Shown: positions 48,716 through 57,360 of the stretch, one piece after another
Layout: the number at the start of each line of letters is the position of its first letter
How positions within the stretch are numbered: the stretch's first letter is position 1
Assembly: GCA_021791195.1 (NCBI GenBank)
Contig: JAJYXB010000007.1
Location: 124,001-188,000 of the forward strand
Source: Actinomycetes bacterium
GTDB lineage: Bacteria; Actinomycetota; Thermoleophilia; BMS3ABIN01
Direction of reading: 5' to 3'
Length of the DNA: 64,000 bases
The notes under the pieces: model-generated
The model's database searches: none
The model's input: the letters and a program-made list of their open reading frames with translations, nothing else
What the model was told of the DNA's origin: nothing
Made by a program: the position numbers and the translations under genes

Positions 48716-50407
48716 ATGCGAGCATCAAGACTGTTTTTTCCCACACTGAAAGAAGACCCCGCCGAAGCGGAAGCGGTCAGCCACAAGCTGATGATCCGTG
48801 CCGGCCTGGTGCGCCAGCTGGCGGCGGGCCTCTACATCTACCTGCCGCTGGGGCTGAGGGTGGTCAACAAGATCAACCGCATCATCCGCGAGGAGATGGA
48901 CGCCATCGGCGCCCAGGAGCTGTCGATGCCGGTGTTGCAGCCGGCGGAGATCTGGCAGCAGAGCGGCCGCTACGAGGCGATCGGCGAGGAGATGTTCCGG
49001 CTGAAGGACCGGGGAGGACGGGAGATGGTGCTGGGGATGACTCACGAGGAGATCGTCACCTGGCTGGCGGCGCGCGAGATCCGCTCCTACCGCGACCTGC
49101 CCCAGGTCTGGTACCAGCTGCAGACCAAGCTGCGCGACGAAGCCCGCCCCAAGAGCGGCATCCTGCGCACGCGCGAGTTCGTCATGAAGGATTCCTACAG
49201 CTTCGATGTGGACGAGGCGGCGCTGGAAGAAAACTATTACCTGCACACCCGCGCGTACAAGCGGATTTTCCAGCGCGCCGGTATCGATTTCTACATGGTG
49301 GAGAGCGACCCGGGAATGATGGGCGGCGCCACGGCGCATGAGTTCATGGCGCCCAGCAGCGCCGGCGAGGACGAAGTGGCCCTCTGTCCCGCCTGCGGTT
49401 ACGCCGCCAACGTGGAGCTGGCGCACTCGATGCCTTCCCAGCCGGCCCGTCCGGCGGCCGGCCTCGAAGAGGTCGAGACGCCGAATGTGCGCTCGATCGA
49501 TGAGGTCTCGCGCTTCCTTGATATCACTCCCGATCTGCTTATCAAGTCACTGCTGGTGATCGCGGATGAAGGCCCGGTGCTGGCGATGGTCCGCGGCGAT
49601 CACGAGCTGCAGGAATCAAAACTGCGGCGGCTGATCGGTGAGCACCGGCCGGCGCAGGCAGAAGAGATCGGGCGCATCACCGGCGCCGAGGCCGGCTTCA
49701 TCGGGCCGCTGGGGCTGGATGATATCCGCATGATTGCGGACGAGTCGCTCCATGGCGGCGTATTTGCCGCCGGCGCCAACAAGACCGGTTATCACGTCAG
49801 GGGCATCGTCCCCGGGACGGATTTCGAGGCCGGATTCGCCGACATCCGGCGGGTGCGGGAGGGGGAGAAGTGCCCGCACTGCGACGCTTCGCTCAAAATC
49901 GAGCGCGTCATCGAGATCGGAAACATCTTCAAGCTGGGCACCAAGTACAGCAAGCCGCTGGGCGCCACGTATCTGGACGAGGATGGCAAGGAGCAGCCGA
50001 TCGTGATGGGCAGCTATGGCATCGGCCCGGCGCGCGTGGCGGCCGCCGCGGTGGAGCAGCTGGCTGACGGTAAAGGGATCGTCTGGCCGCTGGCGATCGC
50101 GCCGTTTGCCGTGCATCTGGCGCTGGTGCAGCCCGCTGACAGCCAGCAGAAGGCTGTTGCCGAAAAGCTGTATGCGGAGCTGATGTCGCGTGGCGTCGAG
50201 GTGCTGCTGGACGACCGCAGCGTCTCGCCCGGGGTCAAATTTGCCGAAGCCGAACTCCTGGGATGCCCGCTGCGGGTTACCGTCGGCAAACGGACGCTGG
50301 CTGAAAATGCGGTGGAGGTCCAGATCAGGCGGGGGAGAGAGCAGCTTTCTGTCCAGCTGCCCGGCGCCGCAGGCGCGATCGCCGATCTGCTGGACGAAAT
50401 CGGCTAG
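48716..50407 (+). CDS. proS: Prolyl-tRNA synthetase (bacterial type with editing domain)
   Basis: Class II synthetase, 563 residues. N-terminal MRASRLFFPTLKEDPAEAEA and LAAGLYIYLPLG, motif 2 region RTREFVMKDSYSFD, a YbaK-like editing insertion (about 225-390, with CPACGYAANVE and AGANKTGYH), motif 3 GSYGIGPARVAAA and an anticodon-binding domain. ATG at 48716 is the usual start; the frame's earlier ATG-type starts lie in the intergenic region. The 278 bases before it contain only the hairpin after ispG and nothing else recognised. Confidence 0.96.
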   Translation: MRASRLFFPTLKEDPAEAEAVSHKLMIRAGLVRQLAAGLYIYLPLGLRVVNKINRIIREEMDAIGAQELSMPVLQPAEIWQQSGRYEAIGEEMFRLKDRGGREMVLGMTHEEIVTWLAAREIRSYRDLPQVWYQLQTKLRDEARPKSGILRTREFVMKDSYSFDVDEAALEENYYLHTRAYKRIFQRAGIDFYMVESDPGMMGGATAHEFMAPSSAGEDEVALCPACGYAANVELAHSMPSQPARPAAGLEEVETPNVRSIDEVSRFLDITPDLLIKSLLVIADEGPVLAMVRGDHELQESKLRRLIGEHRPAQAEEIGRITGAEAGFIGPLGLDDIRMIADESLHGGVFAAGANKTGYHVRGIVPGTDFEAGFADIRRVREGEKCPHCDASLKIERVIEIGNIFKLGTKYSKPLGATYLDEDGKEQPIVMGSYGIGPARVAAAAVEQLADGKGIVWPLAIAPFAVHLALVQPADSQQKAVAEKLYAELMSRGVEVLLDDRSVSPGVKFAEAELLGCPLRVTVGKRTLAENAVEVQIRRGREQLSVQLPGAAGAIADLLDEIG

Positions 50408-50643
50408 ACGCCCTCGCCGGCCCCAACCGCGTGAGCGCTGCCGGTTCACACGGGACTGGCCACAAATCCTCCCAGGGAATGCCCTTATTTTTTGCCGGCG
50501 GCCGGCTATCCCTGTTAAGAAATCCTCTGTTCTGGTATTCTAAGGGTGGCCACTTCTTCAAAAGCCTGAGAGTCTTCGGCTCCATGGGCGGGAAGTTTTT
50601 TTCGGGGATGAATCCCGTTATTCCCTCGGTCCACGAATTTATG

Positions 50644-50676
50644 GCGAAAATGGGTGATGAAAATCGCCCATTTCGC
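50644..50676. repeat. 14-bp hairpin with GAAA tetraloop between converging genes
   Basis: GCGAAAATGGGTGAT pairs (one bulge, one wobble) with ATCGCCCATTTCGC around GAAA. It lies between the proS and gatD stops, where a bidirectional terminator would be expected, but T-tracts are weak (GTTT on the right). The rest of 50408-50689 shows nothing recognised. Confidence 0.55.
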
Positions 50677-50689
50677 GTTTAAGCTCGCG

Positions 50690-51415
50690 TTAACGCGCTG
50701 CTTTCACCGCCACCGCCCGGGCGGCATCCTCGAGACTGTCGTCCAGTGCGGCCAGACTGATCTCGCCGTGACGGCGGCTGAGCGCTACCCGCAGCAGGAA
50801 ATCCGTAAGTCCGGGGTTCTTGGGGAGCAGGGGACCGTGCATGTAAGTGCCGATGGCGCCGCGATAGATGATCCCCTCGGTGCCGTCCTCGGCGTTGTTG
50901 CCGTAACCGGATACCACGCGTCCGAGCGGCTCCTGTCCCGCCTCCAGGTAAGTCTTGCCGGAATGGTTCTCAAACCCGGCCAGCTTGAGCTTCGATCCTC
51001 CCAGCCGCGACTCGATGACCACATTGCCGATGCAGCGCCGGCTGCCCGCCACGGTATGAGCCTTAAACAGCCCGACGCCCTCCATCGTGTCACCCGCGGC
51101 GGTGCGGTAATACTCACCCAGCAGCTGGTAGCCGCCACAGATGGAAAGCAGCGCCGCACCGCCCAGCACCGCTTCAATCAGGCCCGCGCCCTTGGCGGCC
51201 AGGTCGCGCGCCACCAGCAGCTGTTCGCGGTCCTGGCCGCCGCCCAGGTAGAAGAAATCGTATGCCTGCCAGTCGGGCGTTTCTCCCGGCCCGAAATCAT
51301 CCACCCGCACGCCGATGCCACGCCAGGAACAGCGCTGCGACAGGGTGATGATATTGCCGCGGTCGGCATAGATGTTCATCAGGGAGGGATAGAGATGTGC
51401 GATTTTTACTTCCAT
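50690..51415 (-). CDS. gatD: Lipid II isoglutaminyl synthase, glutaminase subunit GatD
   Basis: A 241-residue CobQ-like glutamine amidotransferase. VKIAHLYPSLMNIYADRGN is the GatD start; the catalytic cysteine C93 is in LSICGGYQLLG; the C-terminal YMHGPLLPKNP supplies the histidine. With MurT it amidates the D-Glu of lipid II to D-isoGln. The ATG lies 10 bases inside the end of murT, so the two are coupled. Confidence 0.94.
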   Translation of the reverse strand: MEVKIAHLYPSLMNIYADRGNIITLSQRCSWRGIGVRVDDFGPGETPDWQAYDFFYLGGGQDREQLLVARDLAAKGAGLIEAVLGGAALLSICGGYQLLGEYYRTAAGDTMEGVGLFKAHTVAGSRRCIGNVVIESRLGGSKLKLAGFENHSGKTYLEAGQEPLGRVVSGYGNNAEDGTEGIIYRGAIGTYMHGPLLPKNPGLTDFLLRVALSRRHGEISLAALDDSLEDAARAVAVKAAR

Positions 51416-52827
51416 ACCAGATCCCCCATCTCGCCTTCAGGCCGGAAATGCTGGTGAATGACCTGCCGCAGCGCCAGCATCGCCGTGTAAGTGGGCAGCA
51501 CGTACAGCGTCTCATCGCTGTTTGTCTGATCGAGCGCGGCCTGGAAGGCCTGACGCAGGCCACGCCTGACATTGAGCCGCTGCGACTCGACGCCGGCGTA
51601 TTTGAGGCGCATCGCCATTTCCTCGGCCCGCGTGCCGGAGCAGACAGCGCTCCGCACGCCGCCGGCGAGGTTCTCCAGATCGACATCCCAGATCCAGGAG
51701 ATGTCGCGGCCATCGGCGATGCGGTCATTGAGCGCTACCATCAGGCTCTTCTGCCCTGGTTCGATGAGCAGCGTGCGCACTACTTCGTTAAAGCCGGCGG
51801 GGTTCTTGACCAGCAGCAGGCAGACAGACTTGCCGCCGATGCTGAGCGTCTCCACGCGGCCGAATGCGGCCGAGAACGCCGCCAGGCCCCTGACGATGCC
51901 TGCCGGCGCCAGGCCCATCGCCGTGCAGCCAGCGGCCGCGGCCAGCGCGTTATAAACGTTGTAGAGCCCCGGCAGCCTGATGTCGACACGGACGCGGCTG
52001 CTCCCGGGCGTGATCAGGTCGAAGCTGGATCCCCGCATCCCGTCCAGGCTGACGTTTTCCGCGAAAACGGTGGGGGAGGGACGGCGGTTGCCGCAGTTGG
52101 GGCAATGATATTTCCCCAGATGTCCCATGTAGAAGACCTCGTAATCAAACGGATGACCGCAGACGGTGCAGTACTTGGAGTCGGATGCGTGCTGCGACAC
52201 CAGGCCGCCGGCCGTGGCATCCTCGATGCCGAAACAAAGCGACTGCTCCGGCCGCAGCCTGGCCATCCCGGCCACCAGCGGATCATCGGCATTGATCACC
52301 GTGGTCGTCAGGGGGCTCAACCGCGCCATCGACGCGCGCCAAATTTCCGCCAGATGTTCCAGCTCGCCGTAGCGGTCCAGCTGGTCACGGAAAAGATTCA
52401 TCAGCAGCACCGCTTTGGGGTCCAGCTGCCGCGCCACCTCGGGAAACACGGCCTCGTCTACCTCGAACAGGCCCAATTCTGCCCCCGGACCCCCTCCCAG
52501 CGAAGCTTTTTTCAGCAAGGCCGTTGCCACGCCCGCCGCCAGGTTGGCGCCCTCCCTGTTTCTGGCCAGACTGATGCTCTCTTCCTCCATTATGCGCGCT
52601 ATCATCGCGCTGGTGGTCGTCTTGCCGTTCGTGGCCGAAACCAGCATGCAGCCGCGCGGCAGCCTGCTGGCCAGGCGCCCGGAGATGCCCGGATCGACCG
52701 CGCGCACGACCCGTCCCGGCAACGTCGTTCCGCCGTGGCCGGCGCGGCCGCTTATCAGCGCCACGGTTCGCGCCAGCGCGATCTTGGCGGCGATCGCCGC
52801 TTTGGAATTCTGCACTATTTCCAGCAT
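51406..52827 (-). CDS. murT: Lipid II isoglutaminyl synthase, Mur-ligase subunit MurT
   Basis: A 473-residue ATPase: P-loop VSATNGKTTTSAM, FEVDEAVFPEVA, NLFRDQLDRYGE, and the MurT zinc ribbon with CTVCGHPFDYE and YHCPNCG, then LPGLYNVYNALAAA. ATG at 52827 (MLEIVQNSKAAI) follows TGAGGAA; a longer frame reaching 53010 is low-complexity and rejected. Together with GatD it indicates amidated lipid II, as in many Gram-positives. An extended -10 box lies about 40 bases upstream. Confidence 0.94.
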   Translation of the reverse strand: MLEIVQNSKAAIAAKIALARTVALISGRAGHGGTTLPGRVVRAVDPGISGRLASRLPRGCMLVSATNGKTTTSAMIARIMEEESISLARNREGANLAAGVATALLKKASLGGGPGAELGLFEVDEAVFPEVARQLDPKAVLLMNLFRDQLDRYGELEHLAEIWRASMARLSPLTTTVINADDPLVAGMARLRPEQSLCFGIEDATAGGLVSQHASDSKYCTVCGHPFDYEVFYMGHLGKYHCPNCGNRRPSPTVFAENVSLDGMRGSSFDLITPGSSRVRVDIRLPGLYNVYNALAAAAGCTAMGLAPAGIVRGLAAFSAAFGRVETLSIGGKSVCLLLVKNPAGFNEVVRTLLIEPGQKSLMVALNDRIADGRDISWIWDVDLENLAGGVRSAVCSGTRAEEMAMRLKYAGVESQRLNVRRGLRQAFQAALDQTNSDETLYVLPTYTAMLALRQVIHQHFRPEGEMGDLVWK

Positions 52828-52864
52828 TTCCTCAGATTTTCCCGTCCAGGGCAAGTCACTGGCT

Positions 52865-52873
52865 AGTATAGCA
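52865..52873 (-). promoter_or_regulatory. Extended -10 promoter of murT-gatD
   Basis: TG-C-TATACT on the minus strand (52873-52865), about 38 bases before the murT ATG. No -35 recognised. Confidence 0.5.
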
Positions 52874-52984
52874 TCGACAGGCGGGCGGGCAGGACAGGGC
52901 GCGGGCGGCTTGCTTGCGCTCCGGGCCGGCCATCCGGACGGCTGCGCCCGGCGACCGGTGCGCCGGCCTCCCCGACCATGCACG

Positions 52985-52998
52985 ATAATATATATTAT
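52985..52998. repeat. AT-only 14-bp palindrome in the murT/rlpA intergenic region
   Basis: ATAATATATATTAT is a perfect palindrome in otherwise GC-rich DNA between the divergent murT and rlpA-like genes. It may be an operator or promoter element. The rest of 52828-53166 contains a TTGGCA (53074-53079) with TTAAAC 18 bases on, a possible promoter for the rlpA-like gene, and nothing else recognised. Confidence 0.5.
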
Positions 52999-53166
52999 GT
53001 AACCTTGCACTTTTTCCTCCTGACAGACCCGGCCCCGGGTACCCCTCTCCTTCCGCCTGGCCAGTGACGTTTCTTGGCAAATCCAGTCCGGGTAATGTTA
53101 AACTCTGGAGTCGTTGCGTCGATAGTACGTGCGTGGGTCTATCAATTCGCCAGTGATGACTTCAAA

Positions 53167-54264
53167 ATGAAATCCGGGGATTTTCATCCGCGCCCGGCGG
53201 CGCTTGCAGCCGCGGTGCTAATAGCGCTGCTGCTGGCCGGGCTGACATTCTCCGCCGTCGTCATGGCCCAGGCCGCGCCGCTGTCATCTGATTCTTCCGG
53301 CTCGGTGACCTCCCGGGCGCAGAACCCGCCCAACTCCGCTAATATCGCTGCCAGCATCGCCAGTCAGGAAGTCGCCCTCGAACAGGCGCGCTCCAACATG
53401 GCCATCCTGGATTTGAGCATCGCCTCGGCGCAGGAGTACCTGGATCAGAGCCGGCTGGACCTGGCGGACGCCGACAACCGCCTGGCGATCGCCGAGGACC
53501 AGTACAATCGATCCCTGCAGATCTTCGACGGACGCCTGACGCAGATATACAAGCTGGGAGAAAACGAGGATTACGCGGTGCTGGTGTCAAGCGACAATTT
53601 CGGTGACGCCGTGTCGAGGATATCCTATCTGGCCAGCATCTCCGAGAACGACCAGAGGCTTGTCGACCGGGTCAGGGAGCAGGCACAGCTGGTGCAGTCG
53701 CTGCATCAGCAGATCGACAATATCAAGCAGAACCAGGCGCGCGGCTTCAACGACCTGTTGAATCAGCGCGGCCAGCTGCAGTCACAGATCGATACAGGAG
53801 TCAGGAACATCGATGCGGCCCAGGCACAGCTGGCGCAGGCGCAGGCGCGTGAGCAGGCCAAGGAGGCCGGCAGGCTGGCCCGGGAGGCAGCCGCAAGCGC
53901 GGGCCGCTTCACTGCCGGCGGCATGGATGGCGGAACGCCGATCGTGGTCGGAGATTCGCAGCCAGACGGCCTTCAGCCCAGCGGCGTCATCCTGCGGGGG
54001 GTCGCCAGCTGGTATGGTCCCGGCTTCAACGGCCAGCACACCGCCGACGGCGAGAACTACGACATGTTCGCCTACACGGCGGCCAGCAAGACGCTGCCCT
54101 TCGGAACCTGGCTCAAAGTCACCTTCAACGACCGTTCGGTCTTTGTCAGGATCAACGACCGCGGCCCCTACGTGGGCGACCGCATCCTTGACCTTTCCTA
54201 CGCCAGCGCGCAGGCCATCGGGCTGACCGGCATAGGTTACGTCACCGCCGAGATATACCGTTAA
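53167..54264 (+). CDS. Secreted coiled-coil protein with RlpA-like double-psi beta-barrel domain
   Basis: A 365-residue exported protein. Signal peptide/anchor (about 10-36), a long coiled coil (about 65-235, rich in Gln/Ala/Arg, like the N-terminal domains of cell-wall hydrolases of the PcsB/NlpC group), then an RlpA domain (about 265-365) with GVASWYGPGFNG, HTADGE and VRINDRGPYVGDR, including the catalytic-type aspartate. RlpA proteins act as lytic transglycosylases or bind the septal wall. ATG at 53167 is chosen because the earlier TTG (53074) lies in the promoter. Confidence 0.86.
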   Translation: MKSGDFHPRPAALAAAVLIALLLAGLTFSAVVMAQAAPLSSDSSGSVTSRAQNPPNSANIAASIASQEVALEQARSNMAILDLSIASAQEYLDQSRLDLADADNRLAIAEDQYNRSLQIFDGRLTQIYKLGENEDYAVLVSSDNFGDAVSRISYLASISENDQRLVDRVREQAQLVQSLHQQIDNIKQNQARGFNDLLNQRGQLQSQIDTGVRNIDAAQAQLAQAQAREQAKEAGRLAREAAASAGRFTAGGMDGGTPIVVGDSQPDGLQPSGVILRGVASWYGPGFNGQHTADGENYDMFAYTAASKTLPFGTWLKVTFNDRSVFVRINDRGPYVGDRILDLSYASAQAIGLTGIGYVTAEIYR

Positions 54265-54292
54265 GCGGGCGCGGACAGCGGCCGGCCGGGGT

Positions 54293-54814
54293 CTACTCCC
54301 CTTCCACCTTGATCAGGCTCATCAGGTCATAATCCTTCAGCTTGTTCCGGCCGGCGAGAAAAGACAACTCGACAATAAAGGCAACGCCCACCACTTCGCC
54401 GCCCAGCTTCTCCACCAGGTCGCACTTGGCGCGGGCGGTGCCGCCGGTAGCCAGCAGGTCGTCATGCACCAGCACGCGGGTGCCGGGGCCGATGGCGTCT
54501 TCGTGGATCTCGAGGCTGTCAGTGCCATATTCGAGCTCGTATTCGGCCGCGATCGTCTCGTAAGGCAGCTTGCCGGGCTTGCGCGCCGGCACGAAACCGG
54601 CGCCGAGCGTGTAAGCCAGCGCCGCTCCCAGAATGAATCCCCGCGCCTCGGCGCCGAGCACGATGTCTACCTTCTTTGACACGGCGAACTCAGCCATCTG
54701 GTCCACGGCGTAACGCAGTGATTCGGCGTCCTGCAGCAGCGGTGTGATGTCCTTGAAGATGATCCCCGGCTTGGGGAAATCGGGGATGTCCCGGATCTTG
54801 GCGGCAATGTCCAT
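54293..54814 (-). CDS. apt: Adenine phosphoribosyltransferase
   Basis: Salvages adenine to AMP. 173 residues: [48 protein letters not shown] and the PRPP motif [21 protein letters not shown] precedes the ATG. Last gene of an operon with the rsiG-like, garA-like and ftsR genes. Confidence 0.96.
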   Translation of the reverse strand: MDIAAKIRDIPDFPKPGIIFKDITPLLQDAESLRYAVDQMAEFAVSKKVDIVLGAEARGFILGAALAYTLGAGFVPARKPGKLPYETIAAEYELEYGTDSLEIHEDAIGPGTRVLVHDDLLATGGTARAKCDLVEKLGGEVVGVAFIVELSFLAGRNKLKDYDLMSLIKVEGE

Positions 54815-54872
54815 GCGCTTGCTCCTTTCTGGGCGCCCGCGGCGTCATCCGGCCACGGCGCGAGTGGCTTGG

Positions 54873-55586
54873 TTAACCGGTGGTGAAGCTTCTCAGTTCC
54901 TTAATCAGCAGAAGATGTTTCAGATGGGACGACACCGTCGCCAGATTCTCCAGCGCCGCGACCCCCTCCTGCCGCGCGGCGGGATTCTTCGATTTCAGCG
55001 TCGGGGAAAGCACTTGCAACAACAAAGCTGATTCTCGGTCAACGGAACTCTTCAGCGTCCGCAGGTTCCTCGCCCCCACTCCGTATCTGGCCAGGTCAGA
55101 TGCGGCGGCCATTACCTCCACATCGGTCTGATCGAAATGCTTGACGCCGCCACTGGAACTGCCCGAGATCAGGCCATACTCCTCCAGCTCACGCACCAGA
55201 TCTTCGCCGGCGCCGGAGGTCTCCAGCGCCTCTTCAAGCGTGTAGATGCGCGTCTCCGCCTTCGGCGTCTTGAGGCTGATCTTCTTGAAGCGGCCAGTAG
55301 ACGCCGGTCTGACGGCGACGGTGCCCTTGCGCGACAGTTCCTGGCGGATAACCTTCAGCGGCAGGAATTCGTCGCGCTGCAGCGTGAGGATGGTGCGCAG
55401 CCGTTCCACGTCGGCCTTGGAGAAGATGCGGTAGCCGCCCGCCGTCCGTTTGGGCAGGATCAGCTTCTCATCCTCGAGGTAGCGGATCTTGCTGATGCTG
55501 ACGTCGGTGAATTCAGACTTCAGTTGCTTGACTACGGCGCCGATAGTCAGTGTCTTGCGCTCGCCCCCACTCTCCTGGCGGCTCAT
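54873..55586 (-). CDS. ftsR: MerR-type regulator, FtsR-like
   Basis: A 237-residue MerR-family protein: TIGAVVKQLKSEFTDVSISK, IRYLEDEKLILPKRTAGGYR and the rest of the winged helix, followed by a second, longer effector half. It follows the FHA gene with a 4-base overlap, the same order as garA-Rv1828 in mycobacteria and odhI-ftsR in corynebacteria, where FtsR activates ftsZ. The assignment rests on both sequence pattern and gene order. Confidence 0.85.
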   Translation of the reverse strand: MSRQESGGERKTLTIGAVVKQLKSEFTDVSISKIRYLEDEKLILPKRTAGGYRIFSKADVERLRTILTLQRDEFLPLKVIRQELSRKGTVAVRPASTGRFKKISLKTPKAETRIYTLEEALETSGAGEDLVRELEEYGLISGSSSGGVKHFDQTDVEVMAAASDLARYGVGARNLRTLKSSVDRESALLLQVLSPTLKSKNPAARQEGVAALENLATVSSHLKHLLLIKELRSFTTG

Positions 55587-56050
55587 CGCTCAATGAATGT
55601 CAGTTTGTACTTTCCGATCTGAACCTGATCGCCATCGGAAAGCTTCTGGGTCTCGACGCGAACGTGATTGACGTAGGTGCCGTTGAGACTCCCCTGGTCC
55701 TGGATGAAGTAGGCATCATCACGGTGGATCAGCAACGCGTGGTTGCGGGAGACGGTAATATCGTCGAGAAAGATGTCACTGCTGGGGTGACGGCCGATGG
55801 TGGTCTTCTCGGTTTCCGGCCTGAACGATTCACCTGTCATATCCCCGCCGCTGCGCACGACCAGCGACACGCCCTCTCCGGCTATCTCGTGGATGGCTGT
55901 ATCCGGCTCCCGCTCTTCAGCGTCGGGTGAGAAGCGGACAGTGGTTTCCGCGCCGGTATCGCCCTCCTCCAGAAGGGCGCCGCATTTGCTGCAGTATTTG
56001 CTTTCTCTCGGGCTTTGATGGCCGCATTCCTGACAATAGACCCTGGTCAC
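55583..56050 (-). CDS. garA: GarA/OdhI-like FHA protein with N-terminal zinc ribbon
   Basis: A 155-residue phosphopeptide-binding protein. The C-terminal FHA domain (about 65-150) has TTIGRHPSSDIFLDD, VSRNHA and GSLNGTYVNH. Ahead of it is ETTVRF, resembling the ETTS/ETTV site phosphorylated by PknB/PknG in GarA/OdhI, which then folds back on the FHA domain and controls oxoglutarate metabolism. Unlike those proteins it begins with a zinc ribbon (CQECG, CSKCG). Overlaps ftsR by four bases. Confidence 0.88.
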   Translation of the reverse strand: MTRVYCQECGHQSPRESKYCSKCGALLEEGDTGAETTVRFSPDAEEREPDTAIHEIAGEGVSLVVRSGGDMTGESFRPETEKTTIGRHPSSDIFLDDITVSRNHALLIHRDDAYFIQDQGSLNGTYVNHVRVETQKLSDGDQVQIGKYKLTFIER

Positions 56051-56056
56051 CGTATC

Positions 56057-56311
56057 CTATTCGCCTCCGCGCGCCTTAAACGCTTTTTCTATTTCTTCCT
56101 CAACGGCGTTGACGACCTCGGGACGCTCCAGCATCTCGCGCCGCCAGACTTCCGTTGTATTATTGATGACGTATGGCTCGGCCAGAGCCTGCTCCAGGGT
56201 CTTGCCGTCATGGATCTCCTGGACGACGAAGCGCAGGACCCGGGCTTCAACGATATCGACTCCGAGGTCTTCCAGGAGACGCTCGATGGCCGTGACTACT
56301 CGATCAGGCAC
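56057..56311 (-). CDS. Small hypothetical protein
   Basis: Not recognised. An 84-residue, mostly helical, acidic protein (MPDRVVTAIERLLEDLG start, GTG codon; C-terminal EEEIEKAFKARG). It is located between the rsiG-like and garA-like genes with short gaps, so it belongs to that operon. No motifs suggest a function. Confidence 0.65.
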   Translation of the reverse strand: MPDRVVTAIERLLEDLGVDIVEARVLRFVVQEIHDGKTLEQALAEPYVINNTTEVWRREMLERPEVVNAVEEEIEKAFKARGGE

Positions 56312-56366
56312 GATTGATGAACCTCCTCAAGGTGAAGTGGAATAGAAGCGGTACCCGAAGACGCAG

Positions 56367-56636
56367 CTATTTGTCGCCGGGTGATCCCCCCATGGGAAAC
56401 GGTTCCCGCCGGGATAGAATCTCGCTCAGCATCGACACGTCGTCGTTGGTGATCAGAGACTCTCCCTTCCCCCTCTTCTTTGACAGCCGCTGCACCAGCT
56501 CAGCCCGCAAAATATCGATCTTTCCGTGCAGGATACGCCTCTGAAAACTCAGCTCCTGCTCTTTGGCTGCGAGCTCGCGGATCATCGTCTTCAGATCCTG
56601 ATCGGTCATGCTCGACAGTTCTGGCAGATTCTCCAA
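56367..56636 (-). CDS. RsiG-like small helical protein with c-di-GMP-binding motif
   Basis: An 89-residue protein that is almost entirely one helical hairpin (about 10-55). It has E26, S30, R33, H37 and D41 in the spacing E(X)3S(X)2R(X)3[H]X3D, matching the c-di-GMP motif E(X)3S(X)2R(X)3Q(X)3D of the Streptomyces anti-sigma factor RsiG except for His in place of Gln. Single-motif homologues are known to act as homodimers in deep actinobacteria. It is therefore a candidate c-di-GMP-responsive anti-sigma factor, though no WhiG-type sigma gene is adjacent. TTG start at 56636 after GGAGGT. First gene of the garA-ftsR operon. Confidence 0.72.
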   Translation of the reverse strand: MENLPELSSMTDQDLKTMIRELAAKEQELSFQRRILHGKIDILRAELVQRLSKKRGKGESLITNDDVSMLSEILSRREPFPMGGSPGDK

Positions 56637-56665
56637 CTTGACCTCCGGGATCGCTGTTTGGATTC

Positions 56666-56694
56666 ATTATAATCTCAGGCAGCCAAAGGTTCAA
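56666..56694 (-). promoter_or_regulatory. Promoter of the rsiG-like/garA/ftsR/apt operon
   Basis: Minus strand: TTGAAC (56694-56689), 17 bases, TATAAT (56671-56666). Transcription would start about 56659; GGAGGT and the TTG start follow. Confidence 0.75.
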
Positions 56695-56856
56695 CCTTGC
56701 CTTGAGAATGAGGGACTGGACACATGCGCGGGCGCTGCCGATAGCAAATTAAGGGCATTGCCGCACAAGCAAGAAAAACAGCCTGCAATTTCTAAATTTT
56801 AATTCCTCCTATTGAGCGGTTTTTTGCAATTCGCGGGCGCAGGAGAGGAAATCAGC

Positions 56857-57360
56857 TTGGGAAATAACCGTACACTGGTCAGTTCGCAGCTCGATGCCGC
56901 GATGCAGGTGCTCGACGGACTGTGGACGGAGCTTGCGCCGCGGTTCCTGGGCCTGATCACGACCAGCGGCCACATGCTGACGCATGTCGCCGGCAGTTTC
57001 AGGGGCAGTGTGGATTCGCTGGCCTCGCTGGCCTCGGGCTCTTTCGCCGCCACCCGGCAGCTGACGCTGCTGATGGACGGCTGCGACCTGAACGTGATGT
57101 ATCAGGAGGGGTGCGACGTAAATATTTACATCTCCCAGGTGACCGAAGATGTTCTGCTGGTGATATGCTTCGGAAAGGGCACGCAGCTGGGCAAGGTGCG
57201 CCTGATGGCCGGCAGGGCAAAAGAACCGCTCGCGCTGGCGCTTGAGAGCGCGGATGAGCCTGCTGCCCCTGTCCCGGGCGGCGATGATTACGCCCGGGGC
57301 GTTAGCCAGGCAATTGACGAACTTCTGAGCATCGAAGGAGAACAAAGTGGCACTGATTAA
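56857..57360 (+). CDS. MglB-like Roadblock/LC7 protein
   Basis: A 167-residue protein whose central part (about 25-110) fits the Roadblock/LC7 fold: GLITTSGHMLTHVAG, followed by a repeat of hydrophobic strands (NIYISQV, VLLVICFG). Partner of the Ras-like GTPase encoded next, acting as its GAP or activator. TTG at 56857 follows AGGAGAGG, so the upstream in-frame extension is rejected. The end overlaps mglA by 14 bases. Confidence 0.82.
   Translation: MGNNRTLVSSQLDAAMQVLDGLWTELAPRFLGLITTSGHMLTHVAGSFRGSVDSLASLASGSFAATRQLTLLMDGCDLNVMYQEGCDVNIYISQVTEDVLLVICFGKGTQLGKVRLMAGRAKEPLALALESADEPAAPVPGGDDYARGVSQAIDELLSIEGEQSGTD

Noticed and set aside
50431-50682. 83-codon frame after proS
   Set aside because: No start signal and overlaps the long hairpin between converging genes.
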